Positions 15,990 through 24,605 of a DNA stretch of 64,000 nucleotides are shown one piece after another (the first letter of the stretch is position 1; the number at the start of each line of letters is the position of its first letter). The notes under the pieces are model-generated. The model did no database searches, was not told the DNA's origin, and saw nothing but the letters and a program-made list of their open reading frames with translations. Both the position numbers and the translations under genes were made by a program. Origin of the DNA: an uncultured Verrucomicrobiae bacterium. Lineage in GTDB: Bacteria; Verrucomicrobiota; Verrucomicrobiia; Limisphaerales; AAA164-E04. The stretch is from NCBI GenBank assembly GCA_951813855.1, contig OX638380.1, forward strand, positions 3,364,876 through 3,428,875, given 5' to 3'.

Positions 15990-17522
15990 TCAAGGACTGA
16001 TAGTTTTTCGCAAAGCTGATAAACGTGTCGATGCCAGCAGGTAACCAAAAACCACCCAAAACAAACGGACGGCAAAAAAGATAATGATCCAGATATCAGT
16101 TCCCCATTCACTATTGCGGGACTGGAGTATAAACAGAAATGTCCAGAGATAGGTAACCATGAAGGGAATCAGGCAAAAAAACGAAATTGCAATTACGGAA
16201 GTTAATATTCTAGCAATTCCGGAAGTTAGTATTCTATTGTTCCACCCGAGGCCCAGCCATAGTCCAAGAATTCTCAGGGAATGGAATTCCAGCCAAAGCA
16301 GAAAGCAATTGCCGAAGTGAAATACTAGAATCCATTTGATCATCGACACGCTGCTTTCCATAAAAGCAAAGTCAAAGTACAGATTCGCCATGATTATCGC
16401 TTGCATGGCATGGCAAAAAATCAAAGCTCGTAACGGATTTTTTCGTAATCGGTTCAACGTGGAAAAAATATCTCCTGTTAACAGTAGCTTGTTTTTCGGT
16501 GCAATCAGTAGTAAATCTAACCATCCTGCAGCACGCATTGCGTGTGCCGGCCCCGAAGCTTCCACGGATGCAAGCAAGCGTAAAAAAAGCTCCAAATAAA
16601 AAAGCAAGCCATAACCGAAAATAGCCATCGAACTAGAAAAGATACTGCTGACTCCCAAGACCAGAATACATGCCGTTGGTAGACTCACAAGCAGGCGGCG
16701 AATCAGATGGGAATTGGATTTGTCCGCTAACTGATCAAGGGGATTGCAATGATCTTTGAATCGTAACAGGGGGCGTTTGAGAACAGTTCTTCGCCGGTTT
16801 GAAAGCGATCGAACAGGCAGCGTACGGTTGCCGGGGTTGGATTCAATCCTCCAAATCGTTCGAAAAGCGATCCAAGATAAATTGAAAAAAATTAGTCCTA
16901 GCCCGAAGGCGCTACCGATATCTATCAGATAAGTTAATTGGGATGTAGGCTCGATTGTATTTTGGTACCACTGCTGGAGTTCTTCGCGGTAAAATCCGAA
17001 ATAGTAACCGGCCAAAGTGATCAGACTCAATAAAATTGAGCTGGATGCTTGCCGAAAGATGGTCGAAAAGAATAAACCGATAGACAGAGCTAGAAAGATT
17101 AAGGTGAATACCCGTAGTGTTCGGATTATGACATCGATCCAATCAAGTCCTCCTTGCAACAGCGAAAGGGAGAAAATGGGAACGATGGCAATGAGGCAGA
17201 GGACAAATTGAGCCGAACTGGAGACTAGCTTGCCTAATACCACCCCTGACGGTTTCAGCGGGGTTAATCTGAGTAGTCCGAGGGTTTGGTTACGGCGCTC
17301 CGAACTGATGGTGTCGGCGGCTAACGTAGCCGCCGGTATCCCGAACAGAAAAAAAGCCGTCTCCGACAACAAATTCAGTGTCGCTGGACCGTCCATCGTA
17401 TATTCGGTCGAGATAAACCAAGCTGCGAAAATGTAGCCGACCAGAAGGGTTCTCAGCACGAAAACCCCCCGGTTTCGGCTGAGAACATGAAATTCTCGGA
17501 TAATGATCGGCAGGACGTTCAT
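15990..17522 (-). CDS. ABC-2 type permease paralogue 3 (ATG start)
   Basis: Third tandem permease, 510 residues. It begins with ATG and the shared MNVLPIIIREFHVLSRNRG terminus and carries SSERRNQTLGLLRLTPLKPS near residue 72. About eleven membrane segments are predicted from hydrophobic runs such as FVLCLIAIVPIFSLSLL. It is the most upstream of the set on the minus strand and the only one with a standard start, so it may be the main expressed copy. An ATPase partner is not encoded nearby. Confidence 0.85.
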   Translation of the reverse strand: MNVLPIIIREFHVLSRNRGVFVLRTLLVGYIFAAWFISTEYTMDGPATLNLLSETAFFLFGIPAATLAADTISSERRNQTLGLLRLTPLKPSGVVLGKLVSSSAQFVLCLIAIVPIFSLSLLQGGLDWIDVIIRTLRVFTLIFLALSIGLFFSTIFRQASSSILLSLITLAGYYFGFYREELQQWYQNTIEPTSQLTYLIDIGSAFGLGLIFFNLSWIAFRTIWRIESNPGNRTLPVRSLSNRRRTVLKRPLLRFKDHCNPLDQLADKSNSHLIRRLLVSLPTACILVLGVSSIFSSSMAIFGYGLLFYLELFLRLLASVEASGPAHAMRAAGWLDLLLIAPKNKLLLTGDIFSTLNRLRKNPLRALIFCHAMQAIIMANLYFDFAFMESSVSMIKWILVFHFGNCFLLWLEFHSLRILGLWLGLGWNNRILTSGIARILTSVIAISFFCLIPFMVTYLWTFLFILQSRNSEWGTDIWIIIFFAVRLFWVVFGYLLASTRLSALRKTISP

Positions 17523-18014
17523 TTCGCGAGGATGGTAATTATCGCATGCTTAAAAAGCAAATCGTGATGCGACGGTGTTTCGCCGGGCGCCCCGGATATT
17601 GCTTGACTCGCAATCAGTCGGTGCACGCCGGTGGGAGGAATTTGGCGCCGGCTCTGTCGGCTTCGCGCGGCACCTTCAATCTACCGGCTGTTCACCGAAG
17701 TGGCGACCGCCAGGTTTCCGGTTTTCCGGAAAGTTCCCGATCTCGAGTTCGATTTTGGCGAGAATAGGTTGCGGTACGATGGCGGTCGATGACCGTTTGG
17801 CCGATGGCGACGGGTAGGGGAGGACGGCGAACTCCGGAAACGGTGTCGCTTCGAATCGCCGACTCGAGGAGCTCACGGCACCCGGGATCAGCCAGCGGTC
17901 GGAGATGACGATCGTTGGTGGGGGCGATTATCGATTTTTCCTTATAATTGCGCTTGCATCCCGATCGGAAAACCCTACTATCCTTCCCTTTTTGCACCAA
18001 GCGAAGGATCGGCC
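17523..18014. other. Divergent intergenic region upstream of rpmB
   Basis: About 490 bases between the divergent permease and rpmB genes. Frames present are Arg/Gly-rich and not credible. The only clear signal is a perfect TATAAT at 17943-17948 (plus strand) about 70 bases before rpmB, a likely -10 element. A good -35 at standard spacing is not evident. Confidence 0.45.
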
Positions 18015-18290
18015 ATGTCTAGAATTTGTCAGTTGACCGGAAAGCGCCCCCGGAAGGGCAACCATATCTGGCGACGGGGTAAAGCCAAGAAAGAGGGCGG
18101 CATCGGAACCCATATCACGGGAGTGACTAAAAGGCGGTTCTTTCCCAATTTGCAACGGGTCAAGGTCGTGATCGGCGGCGAAGTGAAGCATATCCGGGTA
18201 AGCGCCAAGGCCATCAAGAAGGGATTAGTCGTCAAAGCGGTCAAAAGGCGCTGGCGCAAATCTTTCCCCACCGGCGCGGCTGGGGTCTGA
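18015..18290 (+). CDS. rpmB: 50S ribosomal protein L28
   Basis: 91-residue L28 of the large ribosomal subunit. It opens with the family signature MSRICQLTGKRPRKGNH, where the CxxTGK part is typical, and continues with the basic RRFFPNLQ segment and a Lys/Arg-rich C-terminus. Only one cysteine remains near the N-terminus, so this looks like the zinc-independent form. It stands alone, convergent with smpB. Confidence 0.95.
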   Translation: MSRICQLTGKRPRKGNHIWRRGKAKKEGGIGTHITGVTKRRFFPNLQRVKVVIGGEVKHIRVSAKAIKKGLVVKAVKRRWRKSFPTGAAGV

Positions 18291-18308
18291 ACCCGAGCCG
18301 GCGGGTTC
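18289..18308 (+). terminator. Possible rpmB terminator hairpin
   Basis: Perfect 7-bp inverted repeat GAACCCG / CGGGTTC with a 6-base loop, starting at the rpmB stop codon. Only a short pyrimidine stretch follows (ccgctttc), so it is a weak candidate. It may serve both convergent genes. Confidence 0.35.
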
Positions 18309-18507
18309 CGCTTTCATCGGGGTTCGTTCGCGGGATGTCGCTGAGGACAGCCGGTCGCTCAAAAAGTGGTTTTCGCCCCTAAGACCGTTGACTTGCGGAA
18401 GCCCCGACCGTAATCCGTCGGCACGGCTTTGACGATCGCAGCCTAGGCGACGGCGAGAACTCTGGCGGCGCCCGGTATTTCCCGTTATTGCCGGAAATCG
18501 ATCGAAC

Positions 18508-18963
18508 TCATTTGCCCTTTTGTCGATGCATGACGCTTCGGCGGGCTTCCCGGTCCAACTCTCGAGTTTGCAAGTCGCGGCGCTTGTCCCAACGATCCTT
18601 GCCCTTGGCGACGCCAATCAGGACTTTGACCTTGCCCTTTTTCCAATACAGGGCCAATGGAATCAAGGTGTGTCCCTCGGCCGTTTCCAACCCGAATAGC
18701 TTCCGAATTTCCCGGCGGTGCAGCAACAGCTTGCGCTTCGCCTTGGGAATATGGTTGCTCAGGTTGCCGAATCCGTATTCCTCGATATGAGCGTTGTAGA
18801 GGAAGATTTCGTCTTTTTCGACGCGGGCGAACGCTTCCCGAATCTGCGCCTTGCCGGCTCGTAACGATTTGACTTCCGTGCCCTTCAGCACGATCCCGGC
18901 TTCGAAAGTTTCGAGGATCTGGAAATCATGCCGCGCCTTGCGATTGTTGACGATGGCGTCCAT
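18508..18963 (-). CDS. smpB: SsrA-binding protein SmpB
   Basis: Binds tmRNA and delivers it to stalled ribosomes for trans-translation. The 151 residues show the family layout: N-terminal NRKARHDFQILETFEAGIVL, the conserved GTEVKSLRAGKAQI segment (about 31-44), YNAHIEEY, and a basic C-terminal tail (KKRRDLQTRELDREARR) that inserts in the ribosome. The tmRNA gene itself is not in this window. It is followed upstream by rpoZ on the same strand with about 48 bases between them, suggesting rpoZ-smpB co-transcription. Confidence 0.95.
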   Translation of the reverse strand: MDAIVNNRKARHDFQILETFEAGIVLKGTEVKSLRAGKAQIREAFARVEKDEIFLYNAHIEEYGFGNLSNHIPKAKRKLLLHRREIRKLFGLETAEGHTLIPLALYWKKGKVKVLIGVAKGKDRWDKRRDLQTRELDREARRSVMHRQKGK

Positions 18964-19011
18964 TACCGGTCGGCCCTGGGGCGCCCTTCCTGGTCGGCGG
19001 TCGCTGTCGGT

Positions 19012-19239
19012 TTAGGAATCTGATTCCGACTGATCCTTTTCGGTATGGGGACTCCAGGTGATCTTTTCTTCGATCAATTCTCGAAGGGCGATATCGATGG
19101 TAGGGGGGTTGCCCACGATGTCGTCAAGCAAGGGGCGGCTCCCGGCGGTCAATTGCCTGACGCGTCGGGAAATGGTGTTGATCAGGATATTCGGATTGGG
19201 GATTTTATCCGCCGCCTGCTTCATGAGCTCACTATTCAA
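19012..19239 (-). CDS. rpoZ: DNA-directed RNA polymerase omega subunit
   Basis: 75-residue omega subunit, which helps fold and assemble the beta-prime subunit. The signature ISRRVRQLTAGSRPL (about 24-38) and ALRELIEEKITW (about 51-62) fit the family. It has an ATG start with an AAAGGA about 9 bases upstream, and a strong promoter just before it. The IS66-type insertion sits about 110 bases upstream of the start but beyond the promoter, so expression should be preserved. Confidence 0.88.
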   Translation of the reverse strand: MNSELMKQAADKIPNPNILINTISRRVRQLTAGSRPLLDDIVGNPPTIDIALRELIEEKITWSPHTEKDQSESDS

Positions 19240-19273
19240 ATCTTCGATTCCTTTCGGTTAAAAATGGACGGAA

Positions 19274-19301
19274 ATTCTAATGATCCGATACCGATTGTCA
19301 A
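19274..19301 (-). promoter_or_regulatory. Sigma-70-type promoter of rpoZ
   Basis: Minus strand TTGACA (19296-19301, perfect) and TAGAAT (19274-19279, five of six) with a 16-base spacer. It lies between the IS66-type element and rpoZ, so the insertion left it intact. Confidence 0.65.
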
Positions 19302-19355
19302 TATGGTAATCTACGTTTCGACGCCGTGCAATCAGCGATCGTTCATTCTTTTTTC

Positions 19356-21257
19356 GTAACTGCCTACGTATCCGATATTCAATTTTCCTTGCGGAAACGC
19401 TCGAACCGTGCTATTATGGGTCATGGCGAGCGTTTCTGCAAATCAAACAGAATCGACTTCCAGCAATCCTCAAACGAAACCGGCTCGGGGGATCAATCTC
19501 TTTCTATTCTTATTCCAGCAGTTTCCGCTGCTGAAATCAAAAATCAAGGAGTTGCGGCAGCGAATTCAGGAACTTCTTCGCCGGAATCGAGAATTGGAAC
19601 TTTTGGTCCAGCGGCAAAAGGATCAGATCACCGAATTGAAGGAGGAAAAAGTCCGCTGGGAGAATGGTAACGCCGCGGCAACTATTCCAGACGGCGCTTC
19701 GACGTTCCCTTCCGAATCGGCAACCGCCGAACGGTCCGACGGTGCCGCTTCCGGGGAGAAAAAGCTCCAGGAACAATTAGAGGAGCAGCTCGCCTTGGTT
19801 GGCGAATTAACGGAAACCATCACGGAGTTAAAGCAACAAGCCGCCAAGGACAGTAGCAACAGCAGCAAGCCGCCTTCTTCGGATGGGTTGAAAAAGAAAA
19901 ACGCCACCGTCAACGGCCAACCTAAACGCCAGTGCGAAAAGAAACCGTTAGGTGGCCAACCCGGACATCAAGGCCGGACCATGGAACAAGGTTCGCATCC
20001 GGATCATCACCAGGATCGGTACCCGGAGGTCTGCCCGCATTGCGGGGAAACTCTCGAGTCAGATACCGAATGGGATTCGACTTGCGAGAAGCGACAAGTT
20101 CTGGACGAGAATGAGACGAATCGCCAACTGGAATACACGGAGTATCGAGCTCACAGTTGCTCTTGTCCGAAATGCGGCAAGCGGGTCAAGGCCGCCTTTC
20201 CCAAGGGAGTTGACGGGCCGATCCAGTTCGGCCCGATTTTGACCGCGAAAGTGATCTATCTGCGGGTCGCTCAATTCCTGCCCGAGCGGCGAGTCGTGGA
20301 CATTATGCGCGTGCTTTTGAAGGTCGACCTCTCCTCAGCCACGGTCAAGAAGATGTGTCAACGGGCGGCGAAACTGATCGCTCAAGTGCTCCAGGAACTG
20401 GAGCGACAGGTGGCGCAAGGAACCGAGACCAAGCATCTGGACGAGACTGGTTTTCGCATCGGCGGTCGCCTTTGGTGGCTGCACGTCATGAGCACTCTGA
20501 CCCTGACGTGCTATCGCATTTCGCCCACCCGCGGCGCCATGTTTGAGTCCCTCCAGGGACGAGTGGTTCATGACTGCATGCCTTCCTATGCGAAAATGAC
20601 GGATCTTATTCATGGGTACTGCAATGCTCATCTATTGCGGGAATTGCAAGCGGTCATGGAACAAGGCGAGAATTGGGCTCAAAAAATGCATCGGTTCCTG
20701 CTACTGCTGGAACGATACGTTCGGCGAGCAAAATATCGCGCCGCTCAAGCCGGCAATCGAGGTTCGCCCCTCGTTTCGGATGAGATCTGGGAAAAAATCG
20801 ATCGCCGATATGGTGAATTGTTGGCGCTGGCGATAACCTATCATGAGGAGAATCCACTGGTATCTTCTCGTAAGCGCGGCAGGAAGAAACGACGCCCCGG
20901 TCATAATCTAGCGTTACGGCTCCAGGATAAAAAAGAGGATTTCCTTCGGTTTGTGAGGGATTGGAGCATCCCTTTTACCAACAATTTGGCCGAACGCGAC
21001 TTGAGAATGATGAAACTCTGCATGAAAATCTTCGGATGCTTTCGCACCGAAGCAGGCGCTCGAGATTTCGTCGCTCTGTACAGCGTCATCAGCACTGCCA
21101 AAAAAAGAGGGTGGGAAATCATCCAAACTCTGGCACTTTCCGCACAAGAACTGACCGTTAAGTTGCAGGCCGCCTAACTTTGCCAGGGTTGAACCGGCAC
21201 TCACGAACTAATGGGTCATTCTTGTCAAAAAAAGGCATCCCATACGTAGGCAGTTAC
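19356..21257 (+). mobile_element. Complete IS66-family insertion sequence
   Basis: Perfect 15-bp terminal inverted repeats: GTAACTGCCTACGTA at 19356-19370 and its complement at 21243-21257, with further partial matching inward. They begin with GTAA as usual for IS66. It is flanked by a perfect 8-bp target duplication, CTTTTTTC, at 19348-19355 and 21258-21265, the family's standard length. The element is 1902 bp and encodes a single transposase without tnpA/tnpB, as in the ISBst12 subgroup. Perfect ends and duplication point to a recent insertion. Confidence 0.93.
19423..21177 (+). CDS. IS66-family transposase
   Basis: DDE transposase of 584 residues (ATG at 19423; an in-frame upstream start adds five). 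Parts: an N-terminal coiled coil (KELRQRIQELLRRNRELELL), a Gln/Lys-rich linker, a zinc-binding domain with CPHCGE and CPKCGKR, then the catalytic core. Catalytic signatures: HLDETGFRIGG for the first Asp, VHDCMPSYAKM for the second, and TNNLAERDLRMMK for the Glu, followed by IFGCFRTEAGA. It lies inside a complete element with intact ends and no frameshift, so it is probably active. Confidence 0.95.
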   Translation: MASVSANQTESTSSNPQTKPARGINLFLFLFQQFPLLKSKIKELRQRIQELLRRNRELELLVQRQKDQITELKEEKVRWENGNAAATIPDGASTFPSESATAERSDGAASGEKKLQEQLEEQLALVGELTETITELKQQAAKDSSNSSKPPSSDGLKKKNATVNGQPKRQCEKKPLGGQPGHQGRTMEQGSHPDHHQDRYPEVCPHCGETLESDTEWDSTCEKRQVLDENETNRQLEYTEYRAHSCSCPKCGKRVKAAFPKGVDGPIQFGPILTAKVIYLRVAQFLPERRVVDIMRVLLKVDLSSATVKKMCQRAAKLIAQVLQELERQVAQGTETKHLDETGFRIGGRLWWLHVMSTLTLTCYRISPTRGAMFESLQGRVVHDCMPSYAKMTDLIHGYCNAHLLRELQAVMEQGENWAQKMHRFLLLLERYVRRAKYRAAQAGNRGSPLVSDEIWEKIDRRYGELLALAITYHEENPLVSSRKRGRKKRRPGHNLALRLQDKKEDFLRFVRDWSIPFTNNLAERDLRMMKLCMKIFGCFRTEAGARDFVALYSVISTAKKRGWEIIQTLALSAQELTVKLQAA

Positions 21258-21421
21258 CTTTTTTCGTTCGAGTCGAATGGCGATGGCGCCGGCCGGGGGG
21301 AGGTTGGGTTGCCGCTCGGCAGGGATTTCACCCGGCCCGACAAGGAATTCTTGCGATTGGGGCCTCGTTTCGTTAGAGCATCGATTAACTTTGAATCGGT
21401 TCGGACGAACAATTGACTCGA

Positions 21422-22321
21422 ATGAGTTTGAAGAATTTCCAGCTGGCGGATTTTTTTGAACAGGGCGAACGTTTCGTCAATTCCGGTTTGAAACGGCTGC
21501 TTCCTCCGTCGTCGACCAAACCGAAAAAGCTGCACGAAGCGATTCGTTATTCGATATTCGCCGGGGGAAAGCGATTGCGCCCGTTGTTATGCTTGGCCGC
21601 GGCCGAGGCTTGCCGGGGGACTTGGGAACGGGCGCTTCCGTTGGCTTGCGCGGTGGAATGCATTCATACCTATTCGTTGATTCACGACGATTTGCCGGCG
21701 ATGGACGACGATGATTTGCGACGCGGCAAACCGACCAATCACAAGGTCTACGGCGAGGCCATGGCCATTTTGGCCGGAGACGCCTTGCAGACTTGCGCCT
21801 TCGAAATGACGGCGGGTTGCGAAGCGACCGCGAGATATGGCCATCAGGCCTTCGTTCAAGAGCTCGCTCGAGCGGCGGGTTCTCGGCAATTGGTGGCGGG
21901 TCAAGCCGCCGATCTGGAAGCGGAGGGCGAAGCGCTGTCCCGATCCGAATTGCAATTCATCCATGAACGGAAAACTTCGGCTTTGTTGCGTTGCTCGGTC
22001 CGGTTGGGAGGGATGAGCGCCGATTGCCCGCCCCGGGAATTGGACGCCCTTACCGAATTCGGCTCCCGGGTAGGTCTCGCCTTTCAGGTGATCGACGATA
22101 TTCTTGACGTTACGCAAAGCACCGAGACGCTCGGGAAAACCGCCGGCAAGGACGAGAGCAGTCAGAAGGCGACCTATCCGAGCGTCGTCGGCCTGGAACC
22201 CTCCCAAGCGATCGCCCGGCGGTTGACCGACGCGGCGTTTAAAGCGTTGGGCGCTTTCCCGAAACGTCGGGTGATCGCCTTGCGATCGTTAGCCGAACAC
22301 CTGCTGGAACGCGATCGGTAG
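21422..22321 (+). CDS. ispA: Polyprenyl (farnesyl/geranylgeranyl) diphosphate synthase
   Basis: Short-chain isoprenyl diphosphate synthase, which condenses IPP with allylic diphosphates. The first Asp-rich motif is in HDDLPAMDDDDLRRGKPTNH (about residues 89-108) and the second in IDDILDVTQ (about residue 223). The N-terminal GGKRLRP is also present. The ATG at 21422 is preferred over a TTG three codons earlier, giving 299 residues, typical of IspA. Its natural upstream region was interrupted by the IS66-type element, whose right end lies about 165 bases before the start. The exact chain length cannot be read safely from the sequence. Confidence 0.9.
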   Translation: MSLKNFQLADFFEQGERFVNSGLKRLLPPSSTKPKKLHEAIRYSIFAGGKRLRPLLCLAAAEACRGTWERALPLACAVECIHTYSLIHDDLPAMDDDDLRRGKPTNHKVYGEAMAILAGDALQTCAFEMTAGCEATARYGHQAFVQELARAAGSRQLVAGQAADLEAEGEALSRSELQFIHERKTSALLRCSVRLGGMSADCPPRELDALTEFGSRVGLAFQVIDDILDVTQSTETLGKTAGKDESSQKATYPSVVGLEPSQAIARRLTDAAFKALGAFPKRRVIALRSLAEHLLERDR

Positions 22322-22339
22322 GGGCTCCGGTCCGTCGGG

Positions 22340-23734
22340 TTAGCGGTCGGCGTAATACCGGTCCACTTTTTCGGCGACGTCGCGAAAGTCGATGTCGATT
22401 TCGTAGATGAGCTTGTACTGTTCGATGGCTTCGTCGTCTTTGTCGGCCTTCTCCAGAACCGTGCCCAAATCGTACAGAAGTTCCTTTTTTTCGTCGGAGA
22501 CCACGGTTTTTTCGGCCAAGGCGGCCCGCAGGGTTTTTTCGGCCAGATCGAGGATTCCTCGTTGAGTGAAGCACCGGGCCAAATAACGCTGGGCCTGAGT
22601 CCGGTGATGAGCGCTGGCCTGGGTCCGTTGAAACAATTTGATGGCTTCGGTGATCTGCCCTCGAGCTAGACAGCGTTTGCCCAAGTCGAGTTGGAATTGG
22701 TGATCGCCCGGAAAGCGTTTGGCCAGCGTTTGCGCGTTCTCGAATTCCAAGTCTTCCTTGCGTTGTAGAATGGCTTGGCGTTTGGTCTCGAATTCGTCGT
22801 CGGTAGGATCCAGTTCGTCGATCTCGGTGTCCAATTGCGCCAGTTGCAACTGGCCGACAATCCGGTGAATTTCCGGATCGGCTCCCCGGTCCGATTCGGT
22901 CAGTTTGACGAAGAGCGGCAAGGCATTGTCCCAGTCGCCGGCTTTCCGGTAGATATCGCCCAGTTGTTTGATCGTCGGCAGATGGTCGGGATTATCCTGA
23001 AGCAGCTTGACGCATTGAGCGATGCGCCGTTCTTGGGCCTCTTCCGATTGAAAGGTTTTTTCGCCCTCTTGGAGTTCGGCGGTTTCGCCTTGGTCTTTGA
23101 GCGCGTCGCGAAAGGTTCCCTGGCCGGTAGCGAGCTTTTCATAGCCGCGTTCGCCCAGCGAACGCTTGGCCGAGGCGTCTTTGAGCGCTTGGATTATTTC
23201 GGGGTCGTTGTTGAGATTCGCCGCCAGTCCCTTGAGGACTTCTTCGGCGCGTAACGGATTGCCGGCGGCCTGTAGCGCTTCCGAAAGCCGGAGTCCGGTT
23301 TCTCGATCCTGCGGTTGGTGGTGGAACGCCACTTCCAGGGAAAGCACGGCGCTCTTGGGGAATTGGCAAGCCATGGCCGCTTGGGCGAGCGTTTTGTGCG
23401 CGGCGATGTTATTGGGGTTTTCGGAGAGGATCGATTCGCACTCGGCCAACGTTTGTTCCGGTTTGGAATTGATCGTGAGCCGAGCTTTGGTCAGAGAAGA
23501 GGAATGACTGGCGGCGTTCAGCATTTTTTTGAAAAAGCTCTTCTTGCTGTTATGCCGGCGCATCTGGGTGGCGCGCAACGTTTCCCGAGCCGGATAGCAC
23601 GAGGGCGCATGGCGAAGCACGTTCTCCAGCAAGGTGACGGCGTAATCGAAGTTGCCGCGGTCGAACGCTTGCCGAGCTTTGTCGTATTGTTCCCGCATCG
23701 CGGGAGTCAGGGATTTAATGGGTGTTTCCGCCAT
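22340..23734 (-). CDS. TPR-repeat protein
   Basis: 464-residue cytosolic protein made largely of tetratricopeptide-like helical repeats (for example ARQAFDRGNFDYAVTLLENVLRH with a 34-residue rhythm, and a C-terminal DKDDEAIEQYKLIYEIDIDF). It has no signal peptide or membrane segment. A charged central part (GETAELQEGEKTFQSEEAQ) separates the N- and C-terminal repeat sets. TPR proteins act as protein-protein scaffolds; the partner is unknown. It is convergent with the prenyl synthase, 18 bases between stops. Confidence 0.82.
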   Translation of the reverse strand: MAETPIKSLTPAMREQYDKARQAFDRGNFDYAVTLLENVLRHAPSCYPARETLRATQMRRHNSKKSFFKKMLNAASHSSSLTKARLTINSKPEQTLAECESILSENPNNIAAHKTLAQAAMACQFPKSAVLSLEVAFHHQPQDRETGLRLSEALQAAGNPLRAEEVLKGLAANLNNDPEIIQALKDASAKRSLGERGYEKLATGQGTFRDALKDQGETAELQEGEKTFQSEEAQERRIAQCVKLLQDNPDHLPTIKQLGDIYRKAGDWDNALPLFVKLTESDRGADPEIHRIVGQLQLAQLDTEIDELDPTDDEFETKRQAILQRKEDLEFENAQTLAKRFPGDHQFQLDLGKRCLARGQITEAIKLFQRTQASAHHRTQAQRYLARCFTQRGILDLAEKTLRAALAEKTVVSDEKKELLYDLGTVLEKADKDDEAIEQYKLIYEIDIDFRDVAEKVDRYYADR

Positions 23735-23886
23735 GGATGTGACGCCGTCACTGGTGATAGCCTGTTCCCGTTATACACGCTCGCCGGGGAGTAAGTCTAG
23801 TCGCTCGCTTGATTACGCCGCGTTATTTCTTCCGAACGATTAATAGCTTGCAATGCTTGTGCTTTGGCGGCATGAAGAATGCCATC

Positions 23887-23971
23887 GCGGTTATGGTGGA
23901 ATTGGCAGACACGCAACCTTGAGGGGGTTGTGCCGCAAGGCGTGCAGGTTCAAGTCCTGCTAACCGCACCA
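23887..23971 (+). tRNA. tRNA-Leu (anticodon GAG)
   Basis: 85 nt with the encoded CCA end. The acceptor stem GCGGTTA/TAACCGC is perfect, the anticodon stem is CAACC/GGTTG with loop TTGAGGG (anticodon GAG), there is a long variable arm as expected for class II leucine tRNA, and the T loop is GTTCAAGTC. The last 22 bases overlap the end of the riboflavin synthase gene on the opposite strand. Confidence 0.95.
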
Positions 23972-24600
23972 ACCTTTTCGGTCCCCGGAGAGATCGGACC
24001 GCGTTCCTGCAGCAACCGTTCGGCATATTTGGCCATCAGATCCGCCTCCAAATTTACCCGGCACCCTTCGGCGAGGTCTTTCAAATTGGTGACCTTCAAG
24101 GTGTGAGGAATAATCCAGACGCCGAAACTTTCGGGGTGAGTTTCCGCCACGGTGAGGCTGATGCCGTCTAGCGCGATCGAGCCTTTGGGAACGAGATATT
24201 TCAAGCATTCGGACAGCGGCGCGATTTCGAATAGCCAGTCCCGGCCGCGTCGTTTTTTTTGCTTTACGGTCCCGAGCCCGTCGATATGGCCGGACACCAA
24301 ATGGCCGTCTATCCGGTCGTCGAGTTTCATCGGCCGTTCCAGGTTGACCAGAGCGCCGGGCGTCAAATAACGGAAATTCGTTTTTTCCCATGTTTCGCCG
24401 AGCAAGTCGAATGAGGCGAGGCGGGCGTCATTTTCTTCCTGTAATCGAGTGACCGTCAGGCAACAGCCGTTGACGGCCAAGCTGTCGCCGATCCGGAGAC
24501 TTTCTCCGATGGCAGGGATTAATAATTCCATAGTGCCGCCGTCCGGAAGACGGTCGATTCGTCGGATTTGTCCGGTTTCTTCGATAATGCCCTTGAACAT
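23950..24600 (-). CDS. ribE: Riboflavin synthase, alpha chain
   Basis: Catalyses dismutation of 6,7-dimethyl-8-ribityllumazine to riboflavin. The 216 residues show the duplicated lumazine-binding fold: N-terminal MFKGIIEETGQI with LAVNGCCLTV (about 42-51), and in the second half VSGHIDGLGTV and IALDGISLTVAE. It follows ribD with a 5-base gap, so they form an operon. The stop codon and last few codons (TEKVGAVSRT) lie within the antisense strand of tRNA-Leu, so the original C-terminus may have been replaced or extended through the tRNA gene. Confidence 0.95.
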   Translation of the reverse strand: MFKGIIEETGQIRRIDRLPDGGTMELLIPAIGESLRIGDSLAVNGCCLTVTRLQEENDARLASFDLLGETWEKTNFRYLTPGALVNLERPMKLDDRIDGHLVSGHIDGLGTVKQKKRRGRDWLFEIAPLSECLKYLVPKGSIALDGISLTVAETHPESFGVWIIPHTLKVTNLKDLAEGCRVNLEADLMAKYAERLLQERGPISPGTEKVGAVSRT

Positions 24601-24605
24601 GTGAT

